The notes beneath the pieces were generated by a model. That model saw only the letters and a program-made list of their open reading frames with translations, was not told where the DNA came from and did no database searches. This document shows positions 10,529 through 22,477 of a stretch of 64,000 nucleotides of DNA, in pieces. The stretch lies in the NCBI RefSeq assembly GCF_030272615.1, contig NC_081411.1, forward strand, positions 180,378,977-180,442,976, in the 5' to 3' direction. This DNA comes from Cryptomeria japonica. Lineage: Eukaryota; Streptophyta; Pinopsida; Cupressales; Cupressaceae. Position 1 is the stretch's first letter. Each line of letters begins with the position of its first letter. Position numbers and translations under genes: made by a program.

Positions 10529-10842
10529 CCTAGTTGTTACCCCTATACTTTTGCTTGTGCCTAAAGTCTCATAATCAGCTAAAAATCAGATATTTTTAAT
10601 GTTTTAATGCTGAAGTTTTTGTGGCCAAACTCCATATCAGCTCAGAGATTTTAATTCTTTAATATTCGGGTTACCTATATGTCCAAATAATTAAATCTCA
10701 AGTCTTATGTTTCATATGCCAAAATTATTTTTTGGTTATTCTCTACTTGGCTCATTTATTCTACAGTTAAAATTTCACAAGAAATGGAACTCTTAGTAAA
10801 AAGTTATGTAGATTTTTCTAAGGCAGCCCAAAAGAACAATTG

Positions 10843-11300
10843 TCATTGAACTTGAACCTTGAACCTTTTTGGTTCAAGCGTGTAGGTTCAAAAAGTTCAA
10901 AGTTCAAATTTCGGGCTTTGTAATTTTTAGTCATTGAACTTGAACCATTGAACCTTTTTGGTTCAGGTTCAAGGTTCAACGCACAACCAAATATGAAAAC
11001 AAAGTGATAAAGCAAATATAATATGAGTGCAGTTTTTGTTTTTGAACCTTCTGATTGAACCCCGTAGGTTCAAGGTTCAAGCAGTTCAAAAAGTTCAAAA
11101 GATTCAAAAACTTCAAAGTTCAAATTTTGGGTTCATTATAATTTTTGGTCTTTGAACTTGAATTTTGAACCTTCTTTGGTTCAAGTACGTAGGTTCAAGC
11201 CTGCAAGTTCAAGCCCGCATGTTCAAGGTTCAAGGTTCAATTTCAAAAGTTCAAATTCAGAATTCAAAGATTCATCAGATGCAGGTTCAAAGTGTGTGAG
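10843..11300. repeat. Dense GTTCAA / TTGAAC repeat block
   Basis: About 460 bases with several dozen GTTCAA or TTGAAC hexamers, which are reverse complements of each other. Two related sub-blocks are visible: 10850-10985 and 11040-11260. Both pass from TTGAAC-type words (TTGAACTTGAACC) through GTAGGTTCAA to runs of AAGTTCAAAGTTCAAA, and both contain a TTTGAAC/ATTGAAC restart. The pairing potential would let a transcript fold extensively. Origin and role are unknown. Confidence 0.8.
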
Positions 11301-11946
11301 TTCTAGATTTCAAAAAAAAGTTCAAAAATCCAATAACATTGGCATGGCTAATGTTTGTAATTTTCAAAGTAATTTAGAACGACGGATTTTCTGAGATGAA
11401 AAAAATGAGGCTCGGTACGGGGGGTATAACTTTCAATTGAACTATTGGATTGAGCTGAAATTTTAATATGATTTGGGAACTGTAGATTTCTAAATCCTCA
11501 CTAGAGCGATCAAAAAAATATTATCTCAATCAAAAGTTATTTATCTCTGAGTACGGGTCTGTAAAAATTCTGGAATAAAAGACTTGAAGATTTAAAACAA
11601 AAAAAGTTATCAGGAAGAGGATAAAAGATAAAAGAAAAGATTGATTAATTATCTTTTCAAGAATCAGTTATTGATAAACTAAAAGTCTCTTTAAAGAAAG
11701 ATAGAGACTATATATATGGGAAAAAAATAAAAGAAAGGGGTTTCGAAAACTGTGATTTTGGGAGCAACAAATAATATTGTGGTTATCATATTAATTGTTT
11801 GGATGATAGAATGATTGGTTATTAATAAAATGTTGTGTTGTCTTTGAATCTGTGCATTCTTAGGTTTACAATCTTTCTTAAGTTGATTATGGGCATAATA
11901 TAATTTGATGATCAGCTACCTCTATAATTCTTTTCAATTCATGTTT

Positions 11947-12152
11947 ATTACAGATTGTTGGATGACTCACATTGTATTGATTTTCTTGATCCCCCTTGCT
12001 CTGTGAAGCATGAGAGAGTATCAATCGAGCCATTAGTCATTGCTGAGTCCTTATTTTTCTTTGAATTTATACAGCAAGAATGTTATGAATCAGAGTCTAT
12101 GAACTCTCCTTTGAATATTCTTTTCAGAAATTTCTTATGTGTGCAGTTTTGA
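11947..12152 (+). other. Exon-like open stretch within the insert
   Basis: A pyrimidine-rich tract ending TTTATTACAG (near 11953) looks like a 3' splice site. It is followed by 65 open codons (LDDSHCIDFLDPPCSVKHER onward) ending in TGA at 12150. I recognise no family. It could be a captured host exon carried by the insert or chance; the evidence is only the acceptor-like site and the open frame. Confidence 0.25.
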
Positions 12153-12400
12153 AGGCATTTATTTGTGTTGATGGATAAATGCTGAAGCCTTTCGATGCTT
12201 TCTATTAAAAGTGTTAGCACATCAACTGTATAATAAATTCATTGTAAATCTTGTAAAGAGGGAGTTGTACCTCTCAATTTAGAGGAATATTATCAATTCA
12301 ATGATAATCTATCCAACTGTTGGTGCTCTTTGTCCTTTATCCCAGGCATTTGGAGTTAGTATGTGTATGTATTTGTTGAAGGACAAATCTGTTCACTAAC

Positions 12401-14016
12401 ACTGGTCATACTGCAAATGTATGTAGAGATAAAACTAACAGATATGAAAATTATAATACCAATGTTAGGTATGTATCTAGAAAATTTGAAGGTCATTGCT
12501 ACACTTGTGGAATGTATGGGCATATACACATTAAGTGCAGATATGGTGCAAACAATCCTGTACCACACATGCATCCTAGATCAAATGGTGACTAAGAAAG
12601 GAACTTTAATAACCAAGTGAACTAGAACTAGCAAAGATCCTATGGCAACTAGTTTAGTCCATTCGAAATGGAAAAGGTAACAAATGTTGTGTGTACCTTT
12701 TGTAATAACCTTGGTCATGTGGCTATGAACTACATAAAAAGAATAGGAAGAGGAAATGCAGGACCCTAGAGATCATCTGGTATGGTCTGTTACCACTACA
12801 ACAAATCAGGGCACCTGGCAAAGTTTTACAGAACAAGAAACAACAAACTAGTCAACTCTTTCAAGGATCATAAAGGCAAGCAAAAAATTGATGTTGAGGA
12901 AACAAGAGAAGATATGAAACTGACTTGGAAAAAGAAAAGCGAAGAATTGCCAGTAGAAGAAACCATTCCTTCACCTAGTGAAGAGAATCCAACACCGGTG
13001 ACTTAAGCCTATCTAAGGAGAAGAGAAAGGAACTTGTTGACCAACCAAAGTAGAAAGATAGCCAAAGCATGGATGATGATGCCTGAAAGGAAGATAAAAG
13101 AATGTGAAAAGCTTGCACAAGATAATGTTGTCCTAAAACATGAGATGGAATCTATAGTGATGAAGTTGACTAAGGAGATTGAAGGAAGAAAGAATAATGA
13201 AGAAGGTCTAATCAGTCCTTGAAGGAAATATCTGACGAATGTTGTACACTTAACTATGAGAATGATTAGTTGAAGCTTGAACTGATACAATCCAAGAACA
13301 ATTAGCAAGAGATTGAAAGACAAATTATCATTCTTAGGTATGAACTTGCTATTGCAAATGAGTACAAGGAGAAGTTCAAGATTAGCTCCACTAAACTTTA
13401 TGAGTTGATGCAAACCTAGAAGAGTGAAGATAACAAGCAAGGTCTTTGATTTGAGAAAGGTGAAAGTTGTGGATCTGGTCAAAGAAATCATAAGTCAGAA
13501 CATCAAAAGAACAAAGCTAAAAGGTATCCGGTAAGGCAACCAAATGCTCAAAAATTCAATGGTAATAATTTTTTTTGTAATAAGTTTGGTCATAAGGCTA
13601 GTTTATGCAGAAATAGAATGAATCAAAATGGTCCATCTTTATCCAGTCAATGTTTCAATTGCAACAACTATGGTCACAAATGAAGTGAATGTAGGAGTAT
13701 GACAAATAACTCTTTTAATAGAAGAAATGTTAGAAGTTATGCTTGTGGCAGGTTTGGTCACATTGCAAAGCAGTGTAGATAAAGAGAACATCAAGGAAAT
13801 TTTAGACCTAGACAGAGAAATATTGTATGCTACAATTGCAATATATCTTGTCACATTGCAAAATTTTGTAGAAGAAAGAATGTGGACAAGAAGGGTCCCG
13901 TAGACAAAAACAAGAATTTGTAGAAAGATGATAAAGGAAAAGGGAAAATTACTATGGAAGAAATCATAGATCAAATGAAGAAGACATGGGTGAAGAAGAG
14001 TGATTCTGATGCATGA
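12401..14016 (+). pseudogene. NAR-B1 Gag-like protein, C-terminal part with two knuckle arrays
   Basis: The first array gives TGHTANVC (second half of knuckle 1), HCYTCGMYGHIHIKC, CTFCNNLGHVAMNY and CYHYNKSGHLAKFY, the last two with lost Cys. A basic/acidic linker follows (12800-13006), then a coiled-coil stretch (13060-13420; KECEKLAQDNVVLKHEMES, ELAIANEYKEKFK). A second array at ~13560-13880 gives FFCNKFGHKASLC, CFNCNNYGHK-stop-SEC, YACGRFGHIAKQC and CYNCNISCHIAKFC, which lines up with the single array of NAR-A. The tail KGKGKITMEEIIDQMKKTW parallels the NAR-A tail. Frames change several times, so it is dead. Eight knuckles around a coil is unusual for any LTR-element Gag. Confidence 0.7.
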
Positions 14017-14502
14017 AATGGGTCCGCACCTGATTCCGGTGCTACAAATTCCTCTAGGAACTAGTTTAAGGCCTTTGGCGTATGGGGAGTTTCATGAAAA
14101 TCCTATTTTCCCCTACCGACAATTGGTGCTGGAAGATTGACAAATTATCAGTAGTTGTATTAAAGCATTGCAGATCTTTTGGAAGGGTTTTCAGAAGATT
14201 TTGGGTGAAATTGAAGATCTGCAGGAAATTTCTTGAGAGTAGTCTGTGGATGCAAGGTATCCGAAAGGTTTAGGGAAAAGTGAATTTAATGCGTCAAAAT
14301 TTTAAGTGAGGGGAAGATAAAAGGGTACTTTTACCTTTCATTTCTCACTTTTCTTTTTGAAGAGAAGAAGAGAAGCAAGCTCTGTGAAGAGATTTTCGAG
14401 GCAATCATAGTGTGAAGGTGATCTGATGTAGAAACCCTAATCCAACATGTGAGTTTATTTTGAGAAATCTTGTGAATTTGATATTTCTTGGTGTTTCTGA
14501 AG
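14017..14502 (+). other. Spacer between NAR-B1 Gag and ORF2
   Basis: Mostly non-coding. Patches such as PIFPYRQLVLED and IKALQIFWKGFQKI (14100-14220) may be leftover coding sequence equivalent to the GEKIHLFFTDR region of NAR-A1, but they are short and unsupported. Confidence 0.35.
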
Positions 14503-14679
14503 ATGGATACACCTTTGGTAGTTGATATAACCTAGAGATACCAACCTAAATTTAAGAAACATCCTTACAAATCTATGGAAGATGATCGAGGAGCATTTTC
14601 ATTGGTTCCACACAATGTTCTTCATGTGGAAGATATTAGGGCATATATTCATGCAAATATTGAAGAGTTGGGAGGATCT
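14503..14679 (+). pseudogene. NAR-B1 ORF2, N-terminal fragment
   Basis: The frame starts MDTPLVVDIT, has one TAG, and continues to GAFSLVPHNVLHVEDI and AYIHANIEELGGS. This matches the NAR-A ORF2 N-terminus (GAFSKIPKGVAFVEDP with HCNIEDLG in A1; GAFLKIPKGVAFAEDP with HSNIESLG in A3). It is cut at 14679 by the COP-2 LTR. Finding the same ORF2 behind a distant LTR and Gag shows that the two-protein layout is a shared feature. Confidence 0.7.
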
Positions 14680-15876
14680 TGTTGGTGATTCTGAGGAATT
14701 GATTATGTGTTGCATTGATGTCAATACTAGCTGTTTTGCTATCTACCAACTTCCGATAGAGTGGTTGGATTATCATGTTGATCTGGAGATTTGTCTCTGG
14801 TTTTGGTCCAGCTATTGGAATTGGTTTGGATTGGTTATTCATGTGTTCCTAATGTGTATCACATTCTATTGGTTCAAGATTTTTGTGATCCAGATACTAT
14901 CATATGTTCTGGTAAGCCTTTTGGTTATCGGTAAGGGTTTTACCGATAGAGCTTTGATGAAGATCTTTTGATGAATCTGATAAGTGGTGTTGGTGTGGCT
15001 TCTAAAAGGTTATCATGTTCATGTTCCAATTGATCATGGTGTTTTATTTGGCTTATGGTGACCTATTTTGGGTCTGGTGGTTATTCTGCTAGGTTATGGA
15101 CCGGTTTATGTAATGTGTTCATTGATGCTCTTGACGCCTCACTAGTTGGATTTATTGTTTGGTTTATGTTGTTTCGGTCTTAGGCTGACTTGGTTTATCA
15201 TTGGTTTGCAGGATTATGTACTATATTTATTGTATTATCTTTTAGGTGGCTAAACTAATTGTTTAGGTCCTGGGTTGGTATAAATATGATGTAAGATCTC
15301 TTTGTAGATTGTGTAGTAGGTCAAGGTTATGGGATTATCTATGTGCAAATAAAGTTGTAATCATATGAAAAGGTTTTTGTTGATCATAGGTGATCAAATT
15401 GGGTTTGTGTAAGAGGTTTAAGACCTCTGATATTGAGCTTAACCGAAATTGTACTCAGGCATAGGAGATGCTATTCTTGCTATTCATTCATCTTTCCAGA
15501 TTGTAGTCTAGATTTATTTTGTAGTCAGTGAGGCCTCTTTTGTGATGAGAAGTGCGCTCTAGGCTATTGGCCTTCTTGCATGTGCAAGTCCCTCTTATTC
15601 TAATCACATACTTATTGCAGAAGTATTATCTGACTATATGTAGACTTCCCACCATGGTTTTTCCCTTTACCAGATTTTCCACGTACAAATCATGGTGTTA
15701 TGTGTTATGGATGGTTGGTAATTGTTCTATGATTTATGTTTGTACTTAATTGTTATATCTTTTATTCTAGTATTTGGTTTATGCATTCTGGTAAAAGGTT
15801 TTGTATGCTTGAATTTTTATAATCCGTTGACAACTGATTCACCCCCCCTCTCAGTTTTCCACCAGTTATCCTAACA
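14680..15876 (+). repeat. COP-2 5' LTR (1197 bp)
   Basis: It begins TGTTGGTGATTCTGAGGAAT and ends CCTAACA, and matches 20482-21705 along its length. TATA candidate TATAAATA at 15279-15286. It contains GCGCTCTAGGCTATTGGCC, CCCACCATGGTTTTTCCC, and ATTCACCCCCCCTCTCAG near the end. It interrupts NAR-B1 ORF2; the five bases before it are GATCT. Confidence 0.9.
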
Positions 15877-15878
15877 AT

Positions 15879-15890
15879 TGGTATTAGATC
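15879..15890 (+). other. COP-2 primer binding site, decayed
   Basis: TGGTATTAGATC corresponds to TGGTATCAGAGC with C-to-T and G-to-T changes. It lies in the expected place two bases after the LTR. Confidence 0.8.
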
Positions 15891-15932
15891 TTGGTCCTCT
15901 TTGTAGAAGCTTAACTGCTTGAGGAAGATCCT

Positions 15933-17020
15933 ATGGCAACTAATAGTTCAACTGCATCAGTTATCCAGAGAGAAACTCCTAAGATTGATTTGACACATTA
16001 TAGGGTATGGAAGATTCAAATGGAGACTCATTTGAGATGTATTGGGAAAGAGATTATGGAGGTCACAGAGAAAAGCTATACACCTCATAATGCGGCATCT
16101 AGAAATCATCCTTTGACAAACTTAGATAAGGATATTGAGAATGTTTGTAGAGCTAGAGAAGCACTCTTGAGTGCAGTTTCTGATCAACAAATTATGGGAT
16201 TAACCAACCAATCATCTGCGAAGGCTATATGGGATAAGTTGGAGGCTCTGAATGAAGGTGACCCTACTGTTAAAATTGTTAAACTTGATGGTTACCGGGT
16301 AAGGTATGAGAACCTGAAGATGGAAGAAGATGAAAGGATTACTACTTTTATGGAAAGGGTTAATGAAATTATTATGCGAATTCAATGCTGTGGTGGATCT
16401 CTGAGAGAAGTTGAGATTGTTTTTAAAGAACTGAGAGATTTTCCACCGACTTACAAGATGAATACTACTGCAATTAATGAGCTCAAAATGATGGCTAACA
16501 CTCTTGTTAATATGGATACTTTGGCTGGAAAATTATCTACTTTTGAGCTGCAAAGACTGAATCTATTTTTCACACATCTGCATCATCAACTAGAAGGACT
16601 GATTGGAAAGATTTATATGTGAAGGAATTGGAGGAAATGAAGAAAGAAGATGATGAGTTTGAGCAACTTGAAGCCTTATTTGCTAGAAGAGTACCTAAAG
16701 GTCCGACAACAAGTAAGTATGAAGGAAAATTACCTTTTAAATGTTTTGCATGTAATAAGATAGGTCACTTTGTATCTAGATGTCCTGAGAGGAATTCAAG
16801 ATTTGAAGAGAAAGCTAGAAGATCTTTTAGGCCTAAACATGATTATCAGAACAAGCATAAGTATAGAAGAAACAAAGACAAATTGTATTACTATGCAGAT
16901 GAGGAAGGTGTGACTAATTTTGATGATGAACCGACACAAGATTCAGCTAGTGGATCTAGTAGTGGAAAGGAATGGGTATTTTTGGCTATCAAGGAAGATA
17001 CTCCAACACCTATTATTTAA
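15933..17020 (+). pseudogene. COP-2 Gag (copia type, one CCHC knuckle)
   Basis: It starts MATNSSTASVIQRETP; then the copia Gag core (YRVWKIQMETHLRCIGKE, SSAKAIWDKLEALNEGD, TTFMERVNEIIMRIQ). A one-base shift near 16590 moves the frame to KELEEMKKEDDEFEQLEALF and the single knuckle CFACNKIGHFVSRC (~16742). It ends in an acidic tail and TAA at 17018. Gag would assemble the cytoplasmic particle. 21762-22477 is a second copy of the same protein. Confidence 0.9.
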
Positions 17021-18480
17021 AATGAGGAAAAGGCCCCTATTGTTAAAATTGAAGACAAGGATGAATGGGTAATAGACAGTGGATGGTCACATCATATGAT
17101 TGGAGATAAAAGGAAATTTCTATCTTTGCAAGAATTTGATGGTGGTTTGGTTAGATTTGGAGATGACAAAGAATGCATGATCAGAGGAAGAGGAACGATA
17201 TCATTGAATGGTAAGCATAACACTGATAATGTTTATTATGCTGAAGGTTTAAGGTATAATATTTTGAGTTTAGGATAGTTGGTGGATAATGCATTTCAAT
17301 TACAATTCAAGGATCGAAAATACAAAATCACTAGCATATGTGGATTGGGGATTGAAATCAATACACAGACTAAAGGTAACATCTTTCATTTGAACTCCGG
17401 TGAGAAGACATGTTTGATTGCACAAGTTGATGAGAGTTGGCTATGGCATAAGAGGTTGTGTCATGTGAATTTTGATTGCATTGTAAAGATTAGTTCAATT
17501 AAGGCTGATGGAGATATACCCAAGATTGTGAAGCCCTATAATCTAATATGTAAGGAAAGTCAAATGGGAAAGCAAGTCAAAACTTCTTTTAAGAGTATAC
17601 AAGACAAATATAATGATGTTATTGATCTTATTCATACTGATTTGTGTGGTCTTTCTAGAATAAAGAGTTTTTAGGGTGATAGATATTTCATACTAATCAT
17701 TGAATATTATTCTATAATGATGTCGGTTACTTTTCTAAGGGAGAAATATGAAGCTTTTGAAAAGTTTAAGATCTTTAAAGCTAAAGTTGAGACAAAGATA
17801 GGGTTCAAGATTAAATGCTTAAGTTTATATCAAGGTGGTGAATTAACATCTAGTGGATTTAATAGTTAAACTGAGAAGTATGGGATAAGGAGATAGTTGT
17901 CTGCACCCTGAACACCCCAACAGAATGGTGTTGTGGAAAGAAAGAACATAACTATCTTGGATGTAGCTAGAACTATGATGATGGAATCTAATATGTCTCT
18001 TATCTATTGGAGAGAAGCTGCGAGCTCAACGGTGTACACATTTAATAGAGTTCATATCAAAGGAGATACCAGTAAGACACCTTATGACTTATGGTTTGGT
18101 CATACACCTACAGTTAAGTATTTCAGAATCTTTGGTAGTAAATGCTATATCAAAAGAGATGATTCTATTGAAAAGTTTGATCCTAGATGTGATGAAGGGA
18201 TATTTATTGGTTATTATAATGAAAGCAAATAATATAGATGTTATAGCAAAAGATTGTAGAGAATTGTGAAGAGTGCAAATGTCAAGGTGGATGAGCTGTA
18301 CAAAAGTCAAATCAGAACTTATGAGAGAGAACCAAAAGTGGAGATAATCATAACTAAACTGGTAGCACCGGTACCAAAATAGAATGTTGAACCAATTACC
18401 CTGGCAATATAAAAAAATTCACTAGTAACTGAAGATCAGAGTAGGGAAACAAAAAGTTAGAAGACTCCTGGGTATGTAAG
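17021..18480 (+). pseudogene. COP-2 protease and integrase
   Basis: Protease: EWVIDSGWSHHMIGD (~17066), with DSG kept but the usual Cys after it changed to Trp; then GGLVRFGDDKECMIRG. Integrase zinc finger: WLWHKRLCHVNFDCIVK with NLICKESQMGK, where the second zinc Cys has become Ser. Core: HTDLCG (first Asp), the second-Asp region degraded to LSLYQGGELTS, and QQNGVVERKN with the Glu kept (~17920). C-terminal part: FGSKCYIKRDDSIEKFDPR and GIFIGYYNESK. Stops at 17277, 17672, 17866, 17893 and 18230, but one frame throughout from 16619. Confidence 0.88.
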
Positions 18481-20114
18481 GTTAAATCATTCAGAAGATC
18501 AGATCATTGGAGACAAGGACAAAGGAGTAATGACAAGAAGAAGGTTGGCAACTAATGAGGTATGTTTAATTTCTCAAGTTGAACTGGCATCAGTTATTGA
18601 TGCTTGTAAATATGAATGTTGGATGAGAGCTATGGAAGAGGAATTAGATTAGATTGAAAAGAACAACACATGGACTTTAGTTCCTCGACATAAAAATAAG
18701 AATGTTATTGGAACTAAATGGGATTTTAGGAATAAAATGAATGAGGCTAGACAAGTTGTGAGGAATAAGGCTAGATTGGTATGTAAAGGATATTCTCAGA
18801 AGGAAGGAATTGATTATGATGAGACTTTTGCTCTAGTAGCTAGGATTGAAAATGTGAGATTATTTATTGCTTATGTTGCCCATAAGAAATACAAGGTTTA
18901 TCAGATGGATGCTAAGTGTGCATTTTTGAATAGATATCTTGAAGAAGAAGTTTACATTGTGCAGCTTGGTGGATTTTCACTTTCAAATAACAAAAACATG
19001 GTTTGTAGGTTAAGGAAAGCTTTATATGGATTGAAACAAGCCCCTAGAGATTGGTATGCTAGATTGGACAAATATCTTTTGAACCTTGGTTTCACTAAAG
19101 GAAATGCTGACAATAACTTATATTATAAGATTACTGATGATGGCATATTGATTGTTGAAGTCTTTATTGATGATATCATTTTTGGAGGTGAGGATAAGTT
19201 ATGTATGGAATTTTCTGAAAATATGAAGAATGAATTTGAGATGTCTATGATTGGGGAAATGAAATTTTTCTTAGGTTTGGAGATTACTCAGATGATAAAG
19301 GTATTTTCATCTGTTAAACTAAGTATACAAGATAGTAGTTGAAGAAATTTGGTATGGAAATTCCAAACTGATTGGTACGCCTATGGTTGCAAGTGAGAAA
19401 TTTATAAAGAATGATGCATCGACTATGATAAATCCTACAAGGTACAAATCTATGATTGGTGTTTTGTTATATCTGACTTAGACTAGACCAGATATAATGA
19501 ATGCAGTTTGTATTGTATCAAGATATCAGAGTGAACCTAGAGATAATCATGAGAGTGTGGTGAAAAGGATTTTCAAGTATTCGCAAGGAACAACTGAGTA
19601 TGGTTTGTGGTATCCTAAAAAAGATGAATTTACACTATGTGCATATACAGATGCTGACTAGGCTAGAGATGTTGATGACTGAAAGAGCACATCTAGTGGA
19701 GCTTTCTTTCTTGGAAAGAAAATGATTTCATGGATCAACAAGAAACAATCATGTACTTGTTTATCTACTACTAAAGCTGAGTATGTTGCCGCTGCTACTA
19801 ATTGTACACAAGTTGTATGGATGAAGAAAATGTTGAAGGATATAAGGGTAGACTACAATGAACCAATATTTATTCATTGTGATAATTCTACTGCTATTGA
19901 CATTTCAAAGAATCTGGTATTTCATTCTAAGACTATGCACATTTCTATCAAGTATAATTTTTTGAAGGAGAAGGTGGAAGCAAATGAAGTCTGATTGGTT
20001 TATGTGAACACTACAGAGTAGATTGTAGATATCTTCACTAAACCTTTGACTAAGGAATCATTTCAGAACTTCAGAGACAGATTAGGAGTTTCTACCCCTT
20101 TGGTAGAGATTTGA
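18481..20114 (+). pseudogene. COP-2 reverse transcriptase and RNase H
   Basis: Hinge IIGDKDKGVMTRRRL, then ELD[18 protein letters not shown] and [16 protein letters not shown] palm motifs: [59 protein letters not shown] and FIDDIIFGG (the YVDD-box position, ~19165). A frameshift near 19300 leads to the connection (YKSMIGVLLYLT, RPDIMNAVCIVSRYQ) and RNase H (GLWYPKKDEF, ADADstop, KAEYVAAATNCTQ, HCDNSTAIDISKN, DIFTKPLTKESF). It ends LVEI-TGA. A dead but largely full-length copia pol. Confidence 0.9.
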
Positions 20115-20194
20115 GTGATTCTTTCTGGCATCAGTTCGACATGCATTATCTGAACTATCATTCATGTTGGATTGATGTGTTGGTTCTACTACTC

Positions 20195-20481
20195 AGGGGG
20201 AGTAGTCAATTTTATGATTAAGAGGTTTTATGACTTTTCTTTGATGTTTATGTCAGATTTCTGGCATTGATGTCAAAGGGGGAGAGATATATATGTGGAA
20301 AATAGAGCTTAACATGGATATCATTCACATGGGGAGTTTGGTCTGTTGATTCAGAATTTCACTGTCATATCATTTTGGGGAGATTCTTGGATGTCTTCCT
20401 TTGGGGGAGACTTGTTTGGCACTTCTTGGCACTTAGATGTTTTTCACATCTAGTGCTTCCATCAATTCCAAAGGGGGAGAT
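20195..20481 (+). other. COP-2 array of four polypurine tracts
   Basis: GGGGGAG occurs near 20197, 20279, 20404 and 20472. The second is in TTGATGTCAAAGGGGGAG; the last is CCAAAGGGGGAGATTG before the LTR TGTTGG. Confidence 0.82.
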
Positions 20482-21705
20482 TGTTGGAAATTTGGAGGAA
20501 TTGATTATTTGTTGAATCGATGTTTGTCATTGATGTCAACACTAGATGTTTTTATGTCTATCAACTTCCGATAGAGTGGTTGGATTATCATGTTGATCTA
20601 GAGATTTGTCTCTGGTTTTTGGTCCAGCCATTTGAATTGTTTTAGATTGGTTATTCATGTATTCCTTATGTGTATCACATTCAGTTGGTTCAGGATTTGG
20701 TTATTTAGATGCTATCATATGTTTTAGTAAGCCTTTTGGTTATCGGTAAGGGTTTTATTGGTAGAGCTTTGATGAAGATCTTTTGATGAATCCAATACGT
20801 AGTTTTGGTGAGGCTTTTAGAAGGTTATCAGGATGCTGATGGTTATCATGTTTGTGTTTCAATTAATTGTGGTATTTCATTTGGCTTATGGCGACCTATT
20901 TGGGTCTGGTGGTTATTCTGCTAGGTTATGGACCAGTTTATGTAATGTGTTGGTTGGTGCTCTCAATGCGTCACCAGTTGGATTTATTGTTTGATTGATG
21001 TTATTTTGGTCTTAGACCAACTTGGTTTATCATTGGTTTGTGGGATAATGTAACAAATTTATTGTATTATCTTTTCGGTGGCCGACTTAATTGTTTAGTT
21101 CCCTGGTTGGTATAAATATGATGTAAGATCATTTTGTAGATTGTGTGGTAGGTCAAGGTTATGGGATTATCTTTGTGTGAATAAAGTTGTAATCATATGT
21201 AGATATTTTGGTTGATTATAGGTGATTGAATTGGGTTTGTGTAAGAGGTTTAAGACCTCTTGTATTGAGCTTAACCAGAACTATACTCAGGCATAGGAGA
21301 TGCTATTCTTGTAGTTCATTCATTTTTCCGGATTGTAGTATGGATTTATTTTGTAGTCAGTGAGGCTCCTTTTGTGATGAGCAGTGTTCTCTAGGCTGCT
21401 GGCCCTCATGTATGTGCAAGCCCCTCTTATTGTAATCACATACTTGTTGTAGAAATATTATCTGACTGTGGGTAGGCTTCCCACCATGGTTGTTCCCTTT
21501 ACCATATTTCCCATGTACAAATCATGGTGTTGTGTTATGGATGGTTGGTAATTGTTCTATGATTTTTGTTTGTACTAAATTATTATATCTGCTATTCTGG
21601 TATTTGGTTTATGCATTCCGCTAAAAGGTTTTGTGTCCTTAAAGTTTTATAATCTATTGACAACTAATTCACCCCCCTCTTAGTTGTCCACCAGTTATTT
21701 TAACA
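20482..21705 (+). repeat. COP-2 second LTR (1224 bp), shared by two internal regions
   Basis: It matches the 5' LTR (14680-15876), with TATA candidate TATAAATA at 21111-21118, and ends TTTTAACA. It is followed by a primer site (TGGTATTAGAGC) and a second Gag, so it serves both as the 3' LTR of COP-2 and the 5' LTR of a second internal region. Confidence 0.9.
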
Positions 21706-22477
21706 ATTGGTATTAGAGCTTGGTCCTCTTTAGAGAAGCTTAACTACTTGAGGAAGATCCTATGACAACTAATAGTTCAACTGCATCTATTTTTGGGATA
21801 GAAACTCCTAAGCTTGATTTGACAAATTATAGGGTATGGAAGATTCAGATAGAGACTCATTTTAGATGTATTAGGAAAGAGATTTGGGAGGTCAGGAAGA
21901 AAGTCTATACACCTCATAATCAGACATCTGGTAATCCTCCTCTGACAAAATTGGATAAGGACATTGAGAATGATTGTAGAGCTAGAGAAGCACTCTTGAG
22001 TGCACTTTCTGATTAACATATTATGGGATTATCTGACCAATCATCTGTGAAGGCTATATGGGATAAGTTGGAGGCTTTGAAAGAAGGTGAACCTATTGTT
22101 AAAATTTCTAAACTTTATGGTGCCGAGTAACGTATGAGAACTTGAAGATGGAAGAAGATGAAAGGATTACTGCTTTTATGGAAAGGGTTAATGAAATTGT
22201 TATGGGTATTCAATGTTGTGGTGGATCTCTAAGCAAAGATGAGATTGTTTCTAAAGTACTGAGAGCTTTACCACCGACTTACAAGATGAAGGGTACTACA
22301 ATTAATGAGCTGAGAACAATGGCTAACACTTCTGTTAACATGGATACTTTGGTTGGAAAATTGTCTGCTTTTGAGCTGCAAAGATTGAATATTCTTTTCA
22401 CACATCTGCATCATCGATCGACAAGAGTGATTGGAAAGATTTATATTCGAAGAAACTGGAGGAATCAAAGAAAGTGT
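21706..22477 (+). pseudogene. COP-2b: second internal region, primer site and truncated Gag
   Basis: Primer site TGGTATTAGAGC at ~21708, then MTTNSSTASIFGIETP at 21762 and the same Gag as 15933 (YRVWKIQIETHFRCIRKE, AFMERVNEIVMGIQCCGG). It has a stop at ~22014, a frame change near 22110, and breaks at KKLEESKK where unrelated LTR-like sequence begins. The rest of this copy is absent. Confidence 0.88.

Larger units (their letters stand above)
10529..12400. mobile_element. 1.87 kb insert in the NAR-B1 zinc knuckle, class unknown
   Basis: The ends are inferred by joining CFVCHN to TGHTANVC across the gap. It begins CCTAGTTGTTACCCC and ends GTTCACTAAC. I see no convincing terminal inverted repeat, LTR structure or transposase. 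It holds the GTTCAA-rich block (10843-11300), AT-rich sequence, and an exon-like open stretch (11955-12152). The left flank CATAAT and right flank CACTAAC could be remains of a short target duplication, but this is weak. Helitron, SINE-like or captured gene fragment are all possible. Confidence 0.45.
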
